In this document: piece after piece, positions 1-10,767 of the stretch
Layout: every line of letters begins with the position of its first letter
Numbering within the stretch: position 1 is the stretch's first letter
From: Gracilariopsis chorda
Taxonomy: Eukaryota; Rhodophyta; Florideophyceae; Gracilariales; Gracilariaceae
NCBI GenBank assembly: GCA_003194525.1
Contig: NBIV01000226.1
Span: 1-64,000, forward strand
DNA length: 64,000 nt
Reading direction: 5' to 3'
Translations under genes and position numbers: made by a program
Notes under the pieces: model-generated
The model's database searches: none
The model's input: the letters and a program-made list of their open reading frames with translations, nothing else
Told to the model about the DNA's origin: nothing

Positions 1-443
1 GCACGTAACCTGTGGCGTTAGTGTGTGTGCATGGGTGCAATGCACACAACACCCACGTCATCAATATACCCGTGCATGTGTAAACCTGTTGACAGTGCAT
101 GCGCACCTTACCATTGTACCAACCACTGCTGTACCACTTGTACCAGGTGTCAACCACGTACCACTTGTACCAGGGGTCAACCACTTCATCAGTATCCCCT
201 GCACACAACGTACACTGTGACCACTGTAGTAGCTGGACACGTGGGTGTGTCCAACCGATCCAGTTATGCCATACCACTTGTACGCACCACGTTGCATATG
301 TACATTTGCAGTAGCCAATCAGAAGCCAGTTTCACGTTGGGTTCGCACACGCGCATATGCGCTTTTGCAGAGGTACCCTCTAAAAACAGCCCATGCTCCC
401 GGAACATTTGGTTTCAGTGACAGCACAGGTACTACTGCCAACA
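1..443 (-). repeat. Partial Copia LTR (LTR-A), cut by the window edge
   Basis: This block is nearly the same by eye as the upper part of the LTR at 8,062-8,856: position 1 onward matches 8,421 onward. Read on the minus strand the LTR starts TGTTGG at 443, a normal LTR terminus, and abuts the broken gag-protease sequence at 444. It contains a duplicated motif, ACCACTTGTACCAG, near 137-175. It acts as the 3' LTR of the adjoining gag-protease copy. Its other end lies outside the window, so no target duplication can be checked. Confidence 0.75.
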
Positions 444-1519
444 CACACATCGTAGATACTGACAGCAGATGATACCTTAGATTCGGTACGTGCACTACTT
501 CACCCAACCGGCACTTGCTCTTACGCCTCTCAACAGCGAGATCGAGATGGACACTGCCATGACCAAGAGACTCCAGCTTCGAGTCATTGCCGATACTCAC
601 ACCGGCAGACTCTCTTTTGCTATAACTGTCAAACATGGACTCGTCATACGTCATATGGGCGGTGGCACCAGAGTCAATAATCCAGTCACTGATACTTTCT
701 TCCACAGAACCTGTGGCAATGAGACAAACAAAGTCAGAGTCACTGTCACATCCTCGTTTCTCGTTGCCGAGATCGGTCTGCACAGCTGGGTTTGCGGCAG
801 CACTCTGCTCTTTGCTAGCTTCGTCACGTTGTCTCTTGAAACAGTTTCTCTGGATATGCCCCTTCTTACCACAGTAGTAGCACACCATGGACTTCTTTCG
901 TGACTGCGCACCGACCAAAGCCGTGTCACTTCCGGACTCCTCCTTGGCACGATCGTTCATTCGCTGTTCCTCTTGCAGCAAATGACTCTTCACAAGCTCT
1001 AAATCGAGTTTACGATCACCAATGGTGGTGTCAATAGCGACAATGAGGTGTTCGGAACGGTCTGGTAGCCCACATAGGATTGCCCTAGCGATGTCTTCTT
1101 CCTCAACCTCTACGTCCATGCTCTTCAGATCCGATGCAAGATGACGAACAAGATTGATGAAGTGCAACATATTCTAATCATCTCGCATCTTGGCTGTGTA
1201 GAAGGCACGTCTTGCATTGATTCGGTTTGAGCAGCGTTTTACGCTGGACCACATCGCAAATGGCTTTCCCCATTTCCGCAGCATTCTCGGTATCCCTCAC
1301 ATGGTCCAAATGCTCATCACTGATGCTGAGACCAATAACAGCCCTGGCCTTGGCGTCTTTCTTCTTCCATGCTGACAACTCGTCATCTTCCGTAGGCCTG
1401 GTTGATTCAAGATGGTCATCGAGGTCCTTGAGTGCAAGCAGCAACTCAACCTTTTGCTTCCATACATGGAAGTTATCCTCGCCCAACTTTTCAATCTTGA
1501 TGCCACCGAATGAATCCAT
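444..1519 (-). pseudogene. Copia gag-protease without pol (element A)
   Basis: The gag polyprotein starts at an ATG at 1,519 (MDSFGGIKIEKL) and has a typical Copia gag fold region. A CCHC zinc knuckle (CYYCGKKGHIQRNC) lies near 835-885 and an aspartic protease core (IIDSGATAHM) near 655-690. It is broken by a frameshift near 1,225 and a TAG near 1,155. The reading ends just after the motif HVPNLRYHLLSVSTM, where the next base begins the LTR. Integrase, reverse transcriptase, RNase H and the polypurine tract are all absent. The protein would package retrotransposon RNA and process the gag shell. Copia assignment is firm; the cause of the pol loss is discussed in the findings. Confidence 0.85.
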
Positions 1520-1965
1520 GCTTGGTAGATGTCAACAAACAGCACAGGGTGCGATGAAAGACCTACGGCACTTAAGTAGTACAAAAATGGCAACAACGAC
1601 AACAATAACAACAAAAACAACGACGACAACAACAACAAAACTTCAAATTCGGGCGCACTGACGGGAGGAACTACCTCCGCTACCCTAGGGTGTCGGACCC
1701 CTGGCCCCCGGAGATGCTCCGGGTACAAGACGTCTTCTTCTGTCTTCCCTCTCCTACGTCTAAGGAGAAGATGCGTCACTCTCTACGAGGCTTCCAGAGG
1801 ATGGTTAATGACCCAAGATATGCCTTCACCAAGTATAACCCTCTCTGGCCTCTTGCAAGAACTTGCGCGACCTTGCAACTGAAGCTACTATTGCAACTAA
1901 AGTACGCTGCTAACGCGCAACTACTTAAGGTCACACGCGGCCTGATCCTAAGAAGGAGGTGAGCC
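1520..1965 (-). repeat. Copia 5' leader block, truncated
   Basis: The stretch 1,645-1,890 resembles 10,460-10,690, the leader of the second gag-protease copy. Both share a GGGCGCACTGAC core followed by GAACTACCTCCGCTACCCT. A weaker relative lies near 25,420-25,510, upstream of the third Copia. Before it, 1,580-1,640 is a low-complexity run of CAA-type triplets. The expected primer-binding site and 5' LTR are missing: similarity stops near 1,965, so element A is 5' truncated. Confidence 0.6.
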
Positions 1966-2248
1966 TACGCCACGTTGCCTCCCCGCACAAACGCCCAAGG
2001 GTCAGATGCACGGATCAAAAGCTCGTTATGGAATACCTTCGCATCAGGGCCTGTCTTAACAGCGTTGACGATCGTGAATGCAAAAAACTTGAACGCCCCC
2101 ATACCATTGAGTTTTTCAAAATTTGAATGGCTGTAAGTTAATGTCTTGTCTTCTCTAGTGCCCCGAACCGGGGCGCTAGCCCTATGTCTATCACGCATCA
2201 CCGATCTGCCCGACAAAATGCTTTGACGCAGTGTTATTCCGCACCACT
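1966..2248. other. Unassigned spacer
   Basis: No confident gene. A minus-strand 83-codon frame (1,965-2,216) begins at a valid ATG, but it matches nothing I recognise and lies between two transposon relics. It could be a host exon fragment, because its composition is not repetitive; there is nothing further to support that. Confidence 0.3.
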
Positions 2249-3724
2249 ATGTCGAACCTCCTCTGCTACAAGAGTAATGATCTCCTCCGAAACTCGTTTG
2301 TCAATCGCATTCCATCTCATTATACTCTCCGTCTTGTATACCGATTGTGGGTAAGTCTTGCGGTTAAAGAAAGTTTCAATGAAGCAGACATAACAATACT
2401 TCTTATAACTACACTGCAATCACTATCGAAAATACACTGGCACACAACAAACATGATGGCCATCATTTCTAGCTCTTCAACTAACAGACTTCTAAGGCAG
2501 ACTGCAGTTGTTGTAGATCTTTACGCGCATTATTTGGACGTCACGAGAACAGTTTTGAATGCTACAAAACCTGTCCGTCGCCGCACCCCGACAGTTGTCA
2601 AGCGCCATCTAACGTTTGAAACTTTGTCATCCAATCTGAATTCTCGTGCCTTTAGGCAGGTGTTTCGCATCTCGAACGACGATTTTTGAACTTCTATATG
2701 GAAAAGTCTCATAATTGCTAATGAAGAATACGGAAATGGGAGAACGATCTGGTAGATTAACAATAACGCCGAGAACGCGATTAGCGATTACATTACGGAT
2801 GTTGGCTGGAGCGAGCTATGGTGATATTATGCTCTCTTTTCATATTGGGCGGTCATCTACATATTAAATGTTTCACGAGACGCGAAAGGCTTTAATGAAG
2901 GTTCTCGTTCTTCCAGGTCTACCGCGCTCAGAAGAGGAAACTTCATGAACTGTGTATGGGGTTCAAGCATTCTCGACGTAAGCTTAGTCCTCTCACCGGC
3001 TGTGTAGATGCACTCGATGGCATTGCGATAAAAATAAGAAACCTTCTTGTCCTCATGCAGCTGCGTTCTATTGTCGGAAAAGATTCTACTCGCTACCAGT
3101 TCAGGCTCTTGTTGATTCTCGTTATCGGTTTTTGGACGTTTCTATTCGATGCGTCGGCTCAACGCATGACCAATTGGCACATGCTGTGTCTAAGCTTGGG
3201 CAGTATCTTGCAAATAATAAGCTTCAGATCGAGTATTGGATCGCGGGGATGAGGCTTATCTTTGTACCAACAGTCTTATTTGTCCAATACCCATATCACA
3301 AGTGAGTAGTTGTTCGGAAGATGCCTTTAATTTTTTTCTTTCTTTTCTTCGTATTCACGTGGAGCAAGCTTTTGGGATGCTCGTGGCAAGATGGCGTGTG
3401 CTACGAGATTTGGAGTTCTCCCCTGAGATATGTTCAGAGATTGTGGCGTTATGCATGAAGCTTCACAACTTTTGTATCGATAATAAACCCGGTAGCTGGA
3501 AGGAAGTCACCCCGGACGATGTTTGCGAACGTAACAAAGACGTACTCGAGTGGTATGAATGCTGTAAAGATCGCCACTCAACTTGGGTAACAGGGGAAGC
3601 AATGAGTGCAAAGAGTGGTAGGGGCATGTTTTCGAAGAGGGAGGAGTTAGTTGAGGTGATACGAAGGAAAGGTCTCAGCCGCCCGGCTGTTGCAGGTGCG
3701 CCATGTCGAATTTCTGAGTTATAG
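2249..3724 (+). pseudogene. Harbinger/PIF-type transposase (DDE_Tnp_4 family), frameshifted
   Basis: Three frames together give a Harbinger-like transposase. The N-terminal part ends with a typical FRISNDDFELLY helix region (2,640-2,710). The helix-turn-helix segment TPRTRLAITLRMLAGASYGD follows at about 2,768-2,827. The first catalytic Asp is in GCVDALDGIAIKI (about 2,999-3,038), a second candidate is at about 3,108-3,130, DEAY is near 3,247 and the catalytic Glu is in RIHVEQAFGMLV (about 3,350-3,385). Breaks lie near 2,685 (a -1 shift in a run of T), at an in-frame TAA near 2,863, and near 3,040 and 3,250. The family moves DNA by cut-and-paste. Terminal inverted repeats were not found by eye. 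Confidence 0.85.
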
Positions 3725-3956
3725 ATTTAGAACGTCAAGGCGTTGCCGAGCCCTCTTCTGGATCGAGTTCTGAAGTCGAAGGAAAGTGTAACTGCTTGGA
3801 TTCTTGAATTCCTCCAGTCTGCTCCAGGTAGGTGGCTGCCAGTGAGGCGATATTTAGTCGTCTATCGCTCTTCCAGCATTCCTCCGCTCAGTGCTACAAG
3901 ACCTTTGTTGTGCTTCTGGTGCTCACATAAACGCCAATGCTTCTGCCGAAAGCGCA

Positions 3957-5347
3957 CAGCATGATGACATTTTCAAGGCGGCCACAAAGCTGCCTTACTC
4001 CGAGCGAATCGTGCACAAATCGTGGCGCGTCGAGGAACTTGTGTGCAGGGAGGGGGCCGACAAGTTTGCCGTCACTCCAGAAGATGACAAGATTTACTCT
4101 GACTTCTTTCCTTACCTCGCTAAGATGGCTCGCGATGCAAGCGCTGCTGCACCGCTTGCCGCCTTTGAGTCCATTACCAAATATGCGGACACGGTGCCGC
4201 CACGAATGGTGCGAAGGTCCGCCGCCGAAGTCGCTAAGGCTGTCGCTGAAAAGAGGCTTGCCGGAAGACCGCTCAACAAGACAAAAGCAAGACACATTTG
4301 CCATGTATGTGGGCGCTGATGCGGGCGATGTCGCTGTCGATGTCGTCGCAACAGTCGGCTTTAACCATCGCACCACGAAGGTTGTAGTCGCCGTTGTGGA
4401 GGCTATCACCGTTGCTCTAGAAACGTATGGAAGTCGAGTAATCCCGAGTAGGACCGTTGCCGTGAAGATTCCGCCGCGGCTTAATCATTCGCAGAAGGCG
4501 GTTCGAAACGCGGCGAAGAACCTTGTTATTAAGGTGCTGGAGTCGTGTGATCAAAACCTTCTTCTAACTGCGCTTATTAACCTTTTGTTGACTAACATCA
4601 GAGCTATTCAACGCTCTGAGTCGGAGAAATCTTCTGCATTGGCCAAATCTTCTATATGTATCAAATCTGTCGCAAAGGTCTCGAAACGAGGGTTTTCTAA
4701 CTGTCGAGTCAGTGAGCTTCTTCGTGATATTCATTTGTTCCTCATGGCTAATCCAGCTCCGCGGGACAGGGACACCTCAGCAGAAGATCAGACGTTTGCC
4801 ATGCGGCTCTTGAAGACTGTTGTAAATGCGATCATAGATGAGATTGGTTCCGGAAATCGAAGGAACTTGGAGCTTATTCCGCAACCGGAGAAGTCTCAGT
4901 TCGTACACTACATTGATAAGAAGAAGAAGACGAAGAGAGTTCAAGCCCGCCGCAAATTCAAAGATCGTCTGCAGCTACTACTCAGCCTGTTCATCTAAAC
5001 AAAGAGTACGAAGAGAATGCCTTGGTTGAAGAGCCACTTTCCAGGATTGTGCTCTGTAAAGAGAGGGAGAGAGAAGATGGATGTTATTGGGCTCGGCTTC
5101 AACGCCAATGCGGGCACTGGGCCAATGTCGTGGTGGTGTTCCCGTGTCTGCTCGCGAGTATGATTCGCACATTGCTACGAAGGGGAAGAGAGAACGAATT
5201 CTGTAAAACAAACTCCTTTATAACATAGAACTCATCAACAATGATCGCCTCCCGCCACCACCCGATGAAAAGTCTCCAGCAGACATTGCCACCACGATCA
5301 AATCACTAGAAACGTTACGATATGAACAGATTATGAACAGTGCCTAG
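3957..5347 (+). pseudogene. XMAP215/CKAP5/Dis1-family microtubule polymerase, internally deleted and frameshifted
   Basis: The first frame (3,957-4,316) reads as the first half of a TOG domain: LPYSERIVHKSW, then the LNKTKARHIC helix. It matches the pattern of the first TOG repeat of CKAP5/MOR1 (a conserved LP-x5-HK-W start and a GRP-x-K-x-KA helix). A one-base shift near 4,300 moves coding to a frame running to 4,998. That frame continues the TOG domain (VVAVVEAITVALETYGSRVI; QKAVRNAAK) and then passes straight into the family's C-terminal helical domain (NLVIKVLESCDQNLLLTALI; VSELLRDIHLFLMANP). The central TOG repeats are missing. After 4,998 further shifted frames give WARLQRQCG and a short tail ending at 5,347. 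There is no in-frame ATG at the N-terminus. The family binds tubulin and adds it to microtubule plus ends. Confidence 0.65.
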
Positions 5348-5380
5348 AAGCAAACAACAATTGCAGAAGCACGGAGAAAG

Positions 5381-7171
5381 TCAGTTATCTTCATTGTCCG
5401 AGTCATTTCCACTTGTTTCCTTGCAGAACTTTCTGTATCGTTTCTTGCTTCGCATAAGACTTGTTCGCAAAATGTCCTGGACTTCTTCATCAATATACTA
5501 AGAAGCACGCTGGTATCGTTCCGCACTCTCCAACAGCTTACCGACTAAAACTCCTTCCTCTTCAGCTTCATTGGCGTAAATCAAACCCCTTCCATGCGCA
5601 GTCTCGCTTTGTGCTTTCCGGATCTCAAATTGTTGCTTCACATAGCCAGTAAAACTACTTATAGACTTAGACACGTCCTCCAAACCATTCTGAAGTTCTG
5701 TACTCTTCCTTTTTTTCTGTTTTGTTTCACATGTTCTATCCGTTAGTGTTTCCTTTACGCCTTCATCTAGCCCTCCTCTTTCATTACTAATAAGTTTGGA
5801 AGCCATCTGAAGAAGCTCTGTGTCCTCTTGGGGAGTTCCCACCCTGCACACCAAGAACATTATCAAAGTCCTTTTCGAATCCGATGAATAGTCTCCGCTG
5901 GTACTGCACAGCGACAAAAAAGCTGTAATCCGAGTAGGATCGTTCTGCCCTGACGCCGACCATATGTCGTACACTATAGTAAAAGATCTCTTTGCCGTGA
6001 AAAAATGATCTTTGAGAGATGAGGCCGTTCTGATAGCAAGAGGGCGACTGTTTGAATCAACTTCTTCCAAATTGCCAGTTAAATCTTCCCTTGAATCTAC
6101 ACGAACATCGTTAAATCTCTGAGCAATCGCTCCCCAAAAGGACTCACGCGTGACACGAGCATCGCTCTCTTCCCGGGTAAGCTGCCCACCAAAAGCTTTA
6201 AATAACGCATGTCTACAGAGTAAATCGTCCCGCAGAAGCACAAGCAAGCGAGCAAACTCGTTGAGAGAGAAGTTCGCTGTCCCAGAATTTGATGGACCAT
6301 TGTCAGCATCGCTTCTACTCCCCCCTCCAAGCCGTGACCTCAGTATTCCCGATTTCTCTCCAGGATACACCATGTGCAAAAGAGATTGAATTTCTGGAAG
6401 CAATTCCCACGTTCGTAAACTCTTAAACGCATTTTGAACCCACACATCATAGTCATTACAAGCTCTGTTCTGTTTCGCAATATTATCAAAAGAAATGTTT
6501 TTCCTGGTTGTCATATACAAGTGTAGCATGAATCTAGATATCAGTTCGCTTTTCGATCTGTTACTTATCTTCAGCTTCCATTGTCTTGCGATCAGCTGAA
6601 TTTTCTTCACGGTTTTCTCTTTCAAGTAGGAGTAAAACCGTACCGCATTGTCCTTTTCAGTAAATGAAAGAACTTCAAGCTCCGAAGTACCAGCCAAACT
6701 CCCTACGTTGCTGTTTTTGCTTCTTTGCTGATTTACGGAAGGATGCTTGCGAGGGCTACGTCGGATAACGCGAGCTTGCGTAACAGCCGAAACATGAGCC
6801 GAGTGCAATTCAGAAGTAGAAAGAAAGAGTGGTTGAGGTGCAGTGGAAACGTATGCAATCTGAGGCTGACTTGTTTGACCTGTAGAGTTGCTGGGAGTAG
6901 TAACCGACGTGATTCGCGGCGTAGGATCGTCTAACAGACGTTGTACATGATGTGCACCATTTCCTGCGTCTGGTTGTTCGAGAGGCAGGAAATGTGCTGA
7001 CACGCGTTGAAAATGATCGGTGGGAACGCTGTTGACAATCTTAATACGAGGAAGAATTAGAACAGGAAGATTGGGTAGGGAGCGGGTAAGTTTGTGGGGG
7101 AGATTAAAGAAGCATGCCAGAAGTACATGGGACGCGCCAAAGCGACTATGCTTTAATTTGCGCGGCTCCAA
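5381..7171 (-). CDS. SAP-domain protein with a transposon-associated Myb/SANT-like segment; one internal stop
   Basis: A 557-codon open frame (7,171 to 5,498) ends in TAG. The same frame then runs another 38 codons of acidic, coding-like sequence to a TGA at 5,381, so the TAG looks premature. A SAP-like DNA-binding helix pair (VKKIQLIARQWKLKISNRSK followed by SELISRF) lies near residues 190-220. Further on, the segment from LLVLLRDDLL to ESFWGAIAQRFND resembles a helix family common in protist transposon-linked proteins. The frame opens with TTG and has no ATG for about 200 codons, so an upstream exon or start has been lost. It may be an accessory gene of a neighbouring transposon or a captured host gene. 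Function unknown; DNA binding is inferred. Confidence 0.5.
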
Positions 7172-8047
7172 GAGGCGGATGTGGAGGTCAGACTGCTAGC
7201 AAGAGGTCCTTTGAATTCAAAAAATTGCAAGCTTTGCTTACAGACCGAGAGGTTTAAGAAATGTTAAGGGGCGCAAGGTAGGGGCTTCCAAACTGCCAAT
7301 CATTTAAAGACACGTTCCGTTCACGCCTGAACGCTGGCTTCGTCAACGCTTGTTAGGACAGGCCCTCAGCCCAAGAATCCCGACACGCAGTCAGGATCAA
7401 AAAAAGTAATTCAATCACCCGCACCAGCGCAGTACGCCACGGCACCCCGTCCACAGATGCACCCGCTGAACTTAACACGTCTTAACGACCGTCACCGTTA
7501 TCTGTCCAAATGGACGGGTGGGAAGCCGCTCCAGAGTACACCCGCTTTGGTTCAAGCCGCCAGGCTCACGTCCCCAGATACCTGGAATCACCCAAAGTAA
7601 CCCGAATCAACCGCTCGTCGCACTGGAAACCAGATGATGACCAAGAAACACGAAGTACAAACAACTGCTGAGCACACGATCACGGAGCTCAGACTTCGAA
7701 ACTAGACCGACTCAACCTCACGGATACGACCCGACAAACGACTCGGGGATCCCAAAACACAAGATAGAGTGAGTGTCACACACAAAGTAGATAGCGATCG
7801 ACAACACGGGCAACAACGGAGGCCCAACTCAACAACAATAGGAAGTAAACGTCGAACCACTACCACCAAACCGCCCTCAGGGAGTAACGCAAACCAAAAG
7901 AGAATGACCAACACCGACCAACAATGGGATCAAGACACCCGACCCAACGACGAAAGAGGCAACAACGGCGAAACGGATGAACGGCGGTGAGGGAGAGCGG
8001 TGACAGACGAGCGATACGGAAAGAGATAGCGGCAGCGGTCAGCGGGG
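7172..8047. other. No gene seen; leader-like DNA below an LTR
   Basis: This 876-bp stretch lies directly downstream (minus-strand sense) of an LTR and its primer site, where an element's leader is expected. It does not resemble the leaders at 1,520-1,965 or 10,112-10,753. Overlapping short frames on both strands look like noise. No RNA gene or repeat was recognised. Confidence 0.4.
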
Positions 8048-8061
8048 CTGGGCCCATAACC
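8048..8061 (-). other. Primer-binding site for half-tRNA initiator Met
   Basis: The minus strand reads GGTTATGGGCCCAG immediately after the LTR end. This is complementary to the anticodon stem-loop of initiator methionine tRNA (CTGGGCCCATAACC, anticodon CAT). Drosophila copia is known to prime from a 5' half of this tRNA in the same way. The exact repeat of this arrangement at 10,754 supports the call. Confidence 0.8.
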
Positions 8062-8856
8062 TGTTGAAAGTTGTAAGGAAGTTGAGGGGATGGAAGGAAA
8101 GATCGCCCGCTCTGGCTTGGATTTACTTGGAGGTCCTTCAGGCACATCTTATATACCACTCTAAACTCGAATTGCGCGGGAACACCAATTACAAGTAAAA
8201 CCTAAACCACTAAGCAGGGACACTGAATACTACCAATCATCATCTAACATGACATAGCCAGCTCAGCACAACCTCATTACATCAACGCATACCAACGCAC
8301 CAACCTTCAGTAATAGTTACGTGCATACACATAGACCATGACAAGGCACAAATTCAGGACTCCAACACACGCCAGCACATGCCAACACATCACGGTAAGT
8401 CAACACGTCACGGTAAGTCGGCACGTAACCTGTAGTGTTAGTGATATGTAATCAAGTGGCAATGCATCAAGTGGCAATGCACACAACACCCACGTCACCA
8501 ATATACCCGTGCATGTGTAAACCTGTTGACAGTGCATGCGCACCTTACCATTGTACCAACCACTACTGTATCACTTGTACCAGCTTTTAACCACTTCACC
8601 AGTATCCCCTGCACACAACGTACACTGTGACCACTGTAGTAGCTGGACACGTGGGTGTGTCCAACCGATCCAGTTATGCCATACCACTTGTAGGCACCAC
8701 GTTGCATATGTACATTTGCAGTAGCCAATCAGAAGCCAGTTTCACGTTGGGTTCGCGCACACGCGCATATGCGCTTTTGCAGAGGTACCCTCCAAAACAG
8801 CCCATGCTCCCCGGAACATTTGGTTTTCAGTGACAGCACAGGTACTACTGCCAACA
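8062..8856 (-). repeat. Copia LTR, 795 bp, complete
   Basis: On the minus strand it runs from TGTTGG (8,856) to CAACA (8,062), giving matched TGTTG/CAACA termini. A primer site abuts the lower end and a broken gag-protease copy abuts the upper end. It contains repeated CACGGTAAGT motifs near 8,392 and 8,410. The part from 8,421 up matches the window-edge LTR (1-443) closely. The LTR at 10,768-11,640 is a more distant relative, sharing blocks such as GGTTTACTTGGAGGT. It serves as the 3' LTR of the gag-protease copy above it and, because of its primer site, also looks like a 5' LTR for something below. Confidence 0.8.
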
Positions 8857-10111
8857 TACAATATCTGGGACATGTATTACATCCGTCAAACGGAGGTTAG
8901 GCTCGACGAAGGGCAGTAAAACATCCCCTTGTTGTGTGGCCGTGACCGTGGTATTGTCAGCAAGTTCAATACGCCTTGGAATATGTCAACCAATGCGTTG
9001 GTCACAAACGTAGAAGCAGAACAAAAGAAATGGGACGTGGCACCACTGTCCGCATACTTATCCATGCTCTTATACACGGATGGGAGCACTGTAGACTTCT
9101 CGACACCCATTCCGGCGATCTCAATCTTGGATCCCCTTCGTGATGACTTGCCAGAGTGTTTAGACTTGTCACCTGAACCACCTTTGAGTTGGTCCAAGAT
9201 GACTTTGGGTAAACGGTTGTCCGGATTGTCAGGATTCATGTGGCATCGGTCTTGCGTGTGGCCATCGTGTTCGCCGAAAGTGCAACGGTAACCGTTTTTG
9301 GTGGCAACAGCATAAGCACGCCCATTGGACTAAATGTTTGAGTTGGAATCCGATATATTACCATCATTTTCGCCCCCATTTGGCAATTTGTTTCGTCCAC
9401 TAGAACGGCCGTTCCCTTTACCTCGGTTCTTTTTACGGTTACGACCACGAGTGGCACTGACAGAACCAGGTTGACGAGCATTGTACTTATCAATCAGGGT
9501 AGTTCCCACATAGTCCCACGTCAATTCCGAGATCTCCTTAGTCCTAAATGCCGCAGCAGTTGACTCTAATGAGCAGTTGGGATCGATAGAGGGTAGTAGC
9601 ATTGGAGCCTTATGTGACTTTGGAATGGCCGCATCCTTCCCCACTCGTTCTAATTTTGAGAATAAAGAGGCAAACTGGTCCACAAATTCTGACATATTTT
9701 GCCCATTATACGACATTCGGAACAGTTGGGTCTGTACTGCGATACGAGAAACTGTTCTGTTGTAGGCATAACTTGCATCTAGCATTCTGAACATACGCCC
9801 AGGATCATCATCCACATCCATCACAACGCGTAGTGGGGCATCTCCCAGTGCACAGATGATGATTGCACATGCCTTTTCGCGTTTCGCCATGAGTCGGGAA
9901 CTGCCTTGAGCAGCACTAGAGTTGAATCGTGAGTCATTGTGGCACTAGATGCCTCATGCAGGGTAGATGCCACTACATTCCACACACCTTTAATGCGACA
10001 TGCGGGACGAAGTCGATGTCGCCATAGCGTATAATCCTCACCACGCTTACCAAGAAAGCGTGGGATTTTCACAACAGAGTTGGTTTCAGACTCAACTTCA
10101 GGGTCAGACAA
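8857..10111 (-). pseudogene. Copia gag-protease without pol (element B)
   Basis: The gag frame starts at 10,111 (MSDPEVESETNSVV), shifts near 9,890 and continues (MAKREKACAIIICALGDAPL) through the UBN2-like gag domain. A basic RNA-binding tract (RGRNRKKNRGKGNGRSSGR) lies near 9,390-9,450. A zinc-knuckle remnant (CTFGEHDGHTQDRC, second Cys replaced) follows near 9,245-9,290, and a protease core (DSGATSHFF) near 9,030-9,060. Sequence ends at VIHVPDI in a third frame near 8,870, then joins the LTR. Pol and the polypurine tract are missing. It is closest to the pol-bearing Copia at 11.7-15.1 kb: both carry the GHDGHTQD-type knuckle and the PxNPxN motif that follows. Confidence 0.85.
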
Positions 10112-10753
10112 ACATCCAGAAGGAGCTGAGACACCAATGAATATATACTTCTAACCAGAGTGAGGGACTCAATGCTTTTCAAAATCCGAATACCAAGAGA
10201 GGGAAAGTGTTGAATCGGAGGGTTAGCCAAGAACGTGCAGCTGAGATCACACTAAGCCATGAATACTGGAGTGGAGTAATGCCAACACTCGACAGCGAGG
10301 GCGCCAGTGGAGACCGTGTAACCAAGTCTCAACGCTCGTCCAGACGCGTCTGGTACGCGAATCACAGGCGGAGTTCGGGTCCTCGACGCCCAGAGTATAC
10401 TCACAAGTGGCCCTGAAGCGCACTCGGAAAAGAAAAGAAAAGATGAAACTTCGTAAAAGCGGGCGCACTGACAGAAGAAACTACCTCCGCTACCCTAAGG
10501 GTTGAACCCCTGGACCCTGGTGGCTCTCTCCAGGTGCAAGATGCGATTTTCTTCGACCTGCCCTACTCTGCACACTTCAAGAGCAGGGTGCTCAATCCGT
10601 ACGAGAACGTCCTAGGGAGGCTACTAACAAGCGTGATATGCTTTCACCAGTTGACCCCTGCTGGTCACTTGCGGGATATCAGCTCGATCTTACGCGCGCT
10701 CGCAAAAATAAATGAAAGTTAGATAAGAGCGACGTCTGCAATAGGTCGACGCT
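10112..10753 (-). repeat. Copia leader of element B
   Basis: This lies between the primer site and the gag ATG. The part 10,460-10,690 is shared with 1,645-1,890 and, more weakly, with the leader near 25,420-25,510 of an otherwise different Copia. A conserved leader in unrelated gag families suggests a packaging or dimerisation role, which is inference. No coding frame is convincing. Confidence 0.55.
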
Positions 10754-10767
10754 CTGGGCCCATAACC
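10754..10767 (-). other. Primer-binding site for half-tRNA initiator Met
   Basis: The minus strand again reads GGTTATGGGCCCAG directly after the LTR end, identical over 14 bases to the site at 8,048. It pairs with the anticodon arm of initiator tRNA-Met rather than with the tRNA 3' end. Confidence 0.8.

Noticed and set aside
319-460. Extension of the element A protease frame into the LTR
   Set aside because: The amino acids after SVSTM come from LTR sequence shared with 8,740-8,856, so they are not part of the protease.
2110-2160. A GT-AG mini-intron of about 27 bp
   Set aside because: Too short compared with the 101-128 bp introns seen in the host genes, and no coding sequence on either side is convincing.
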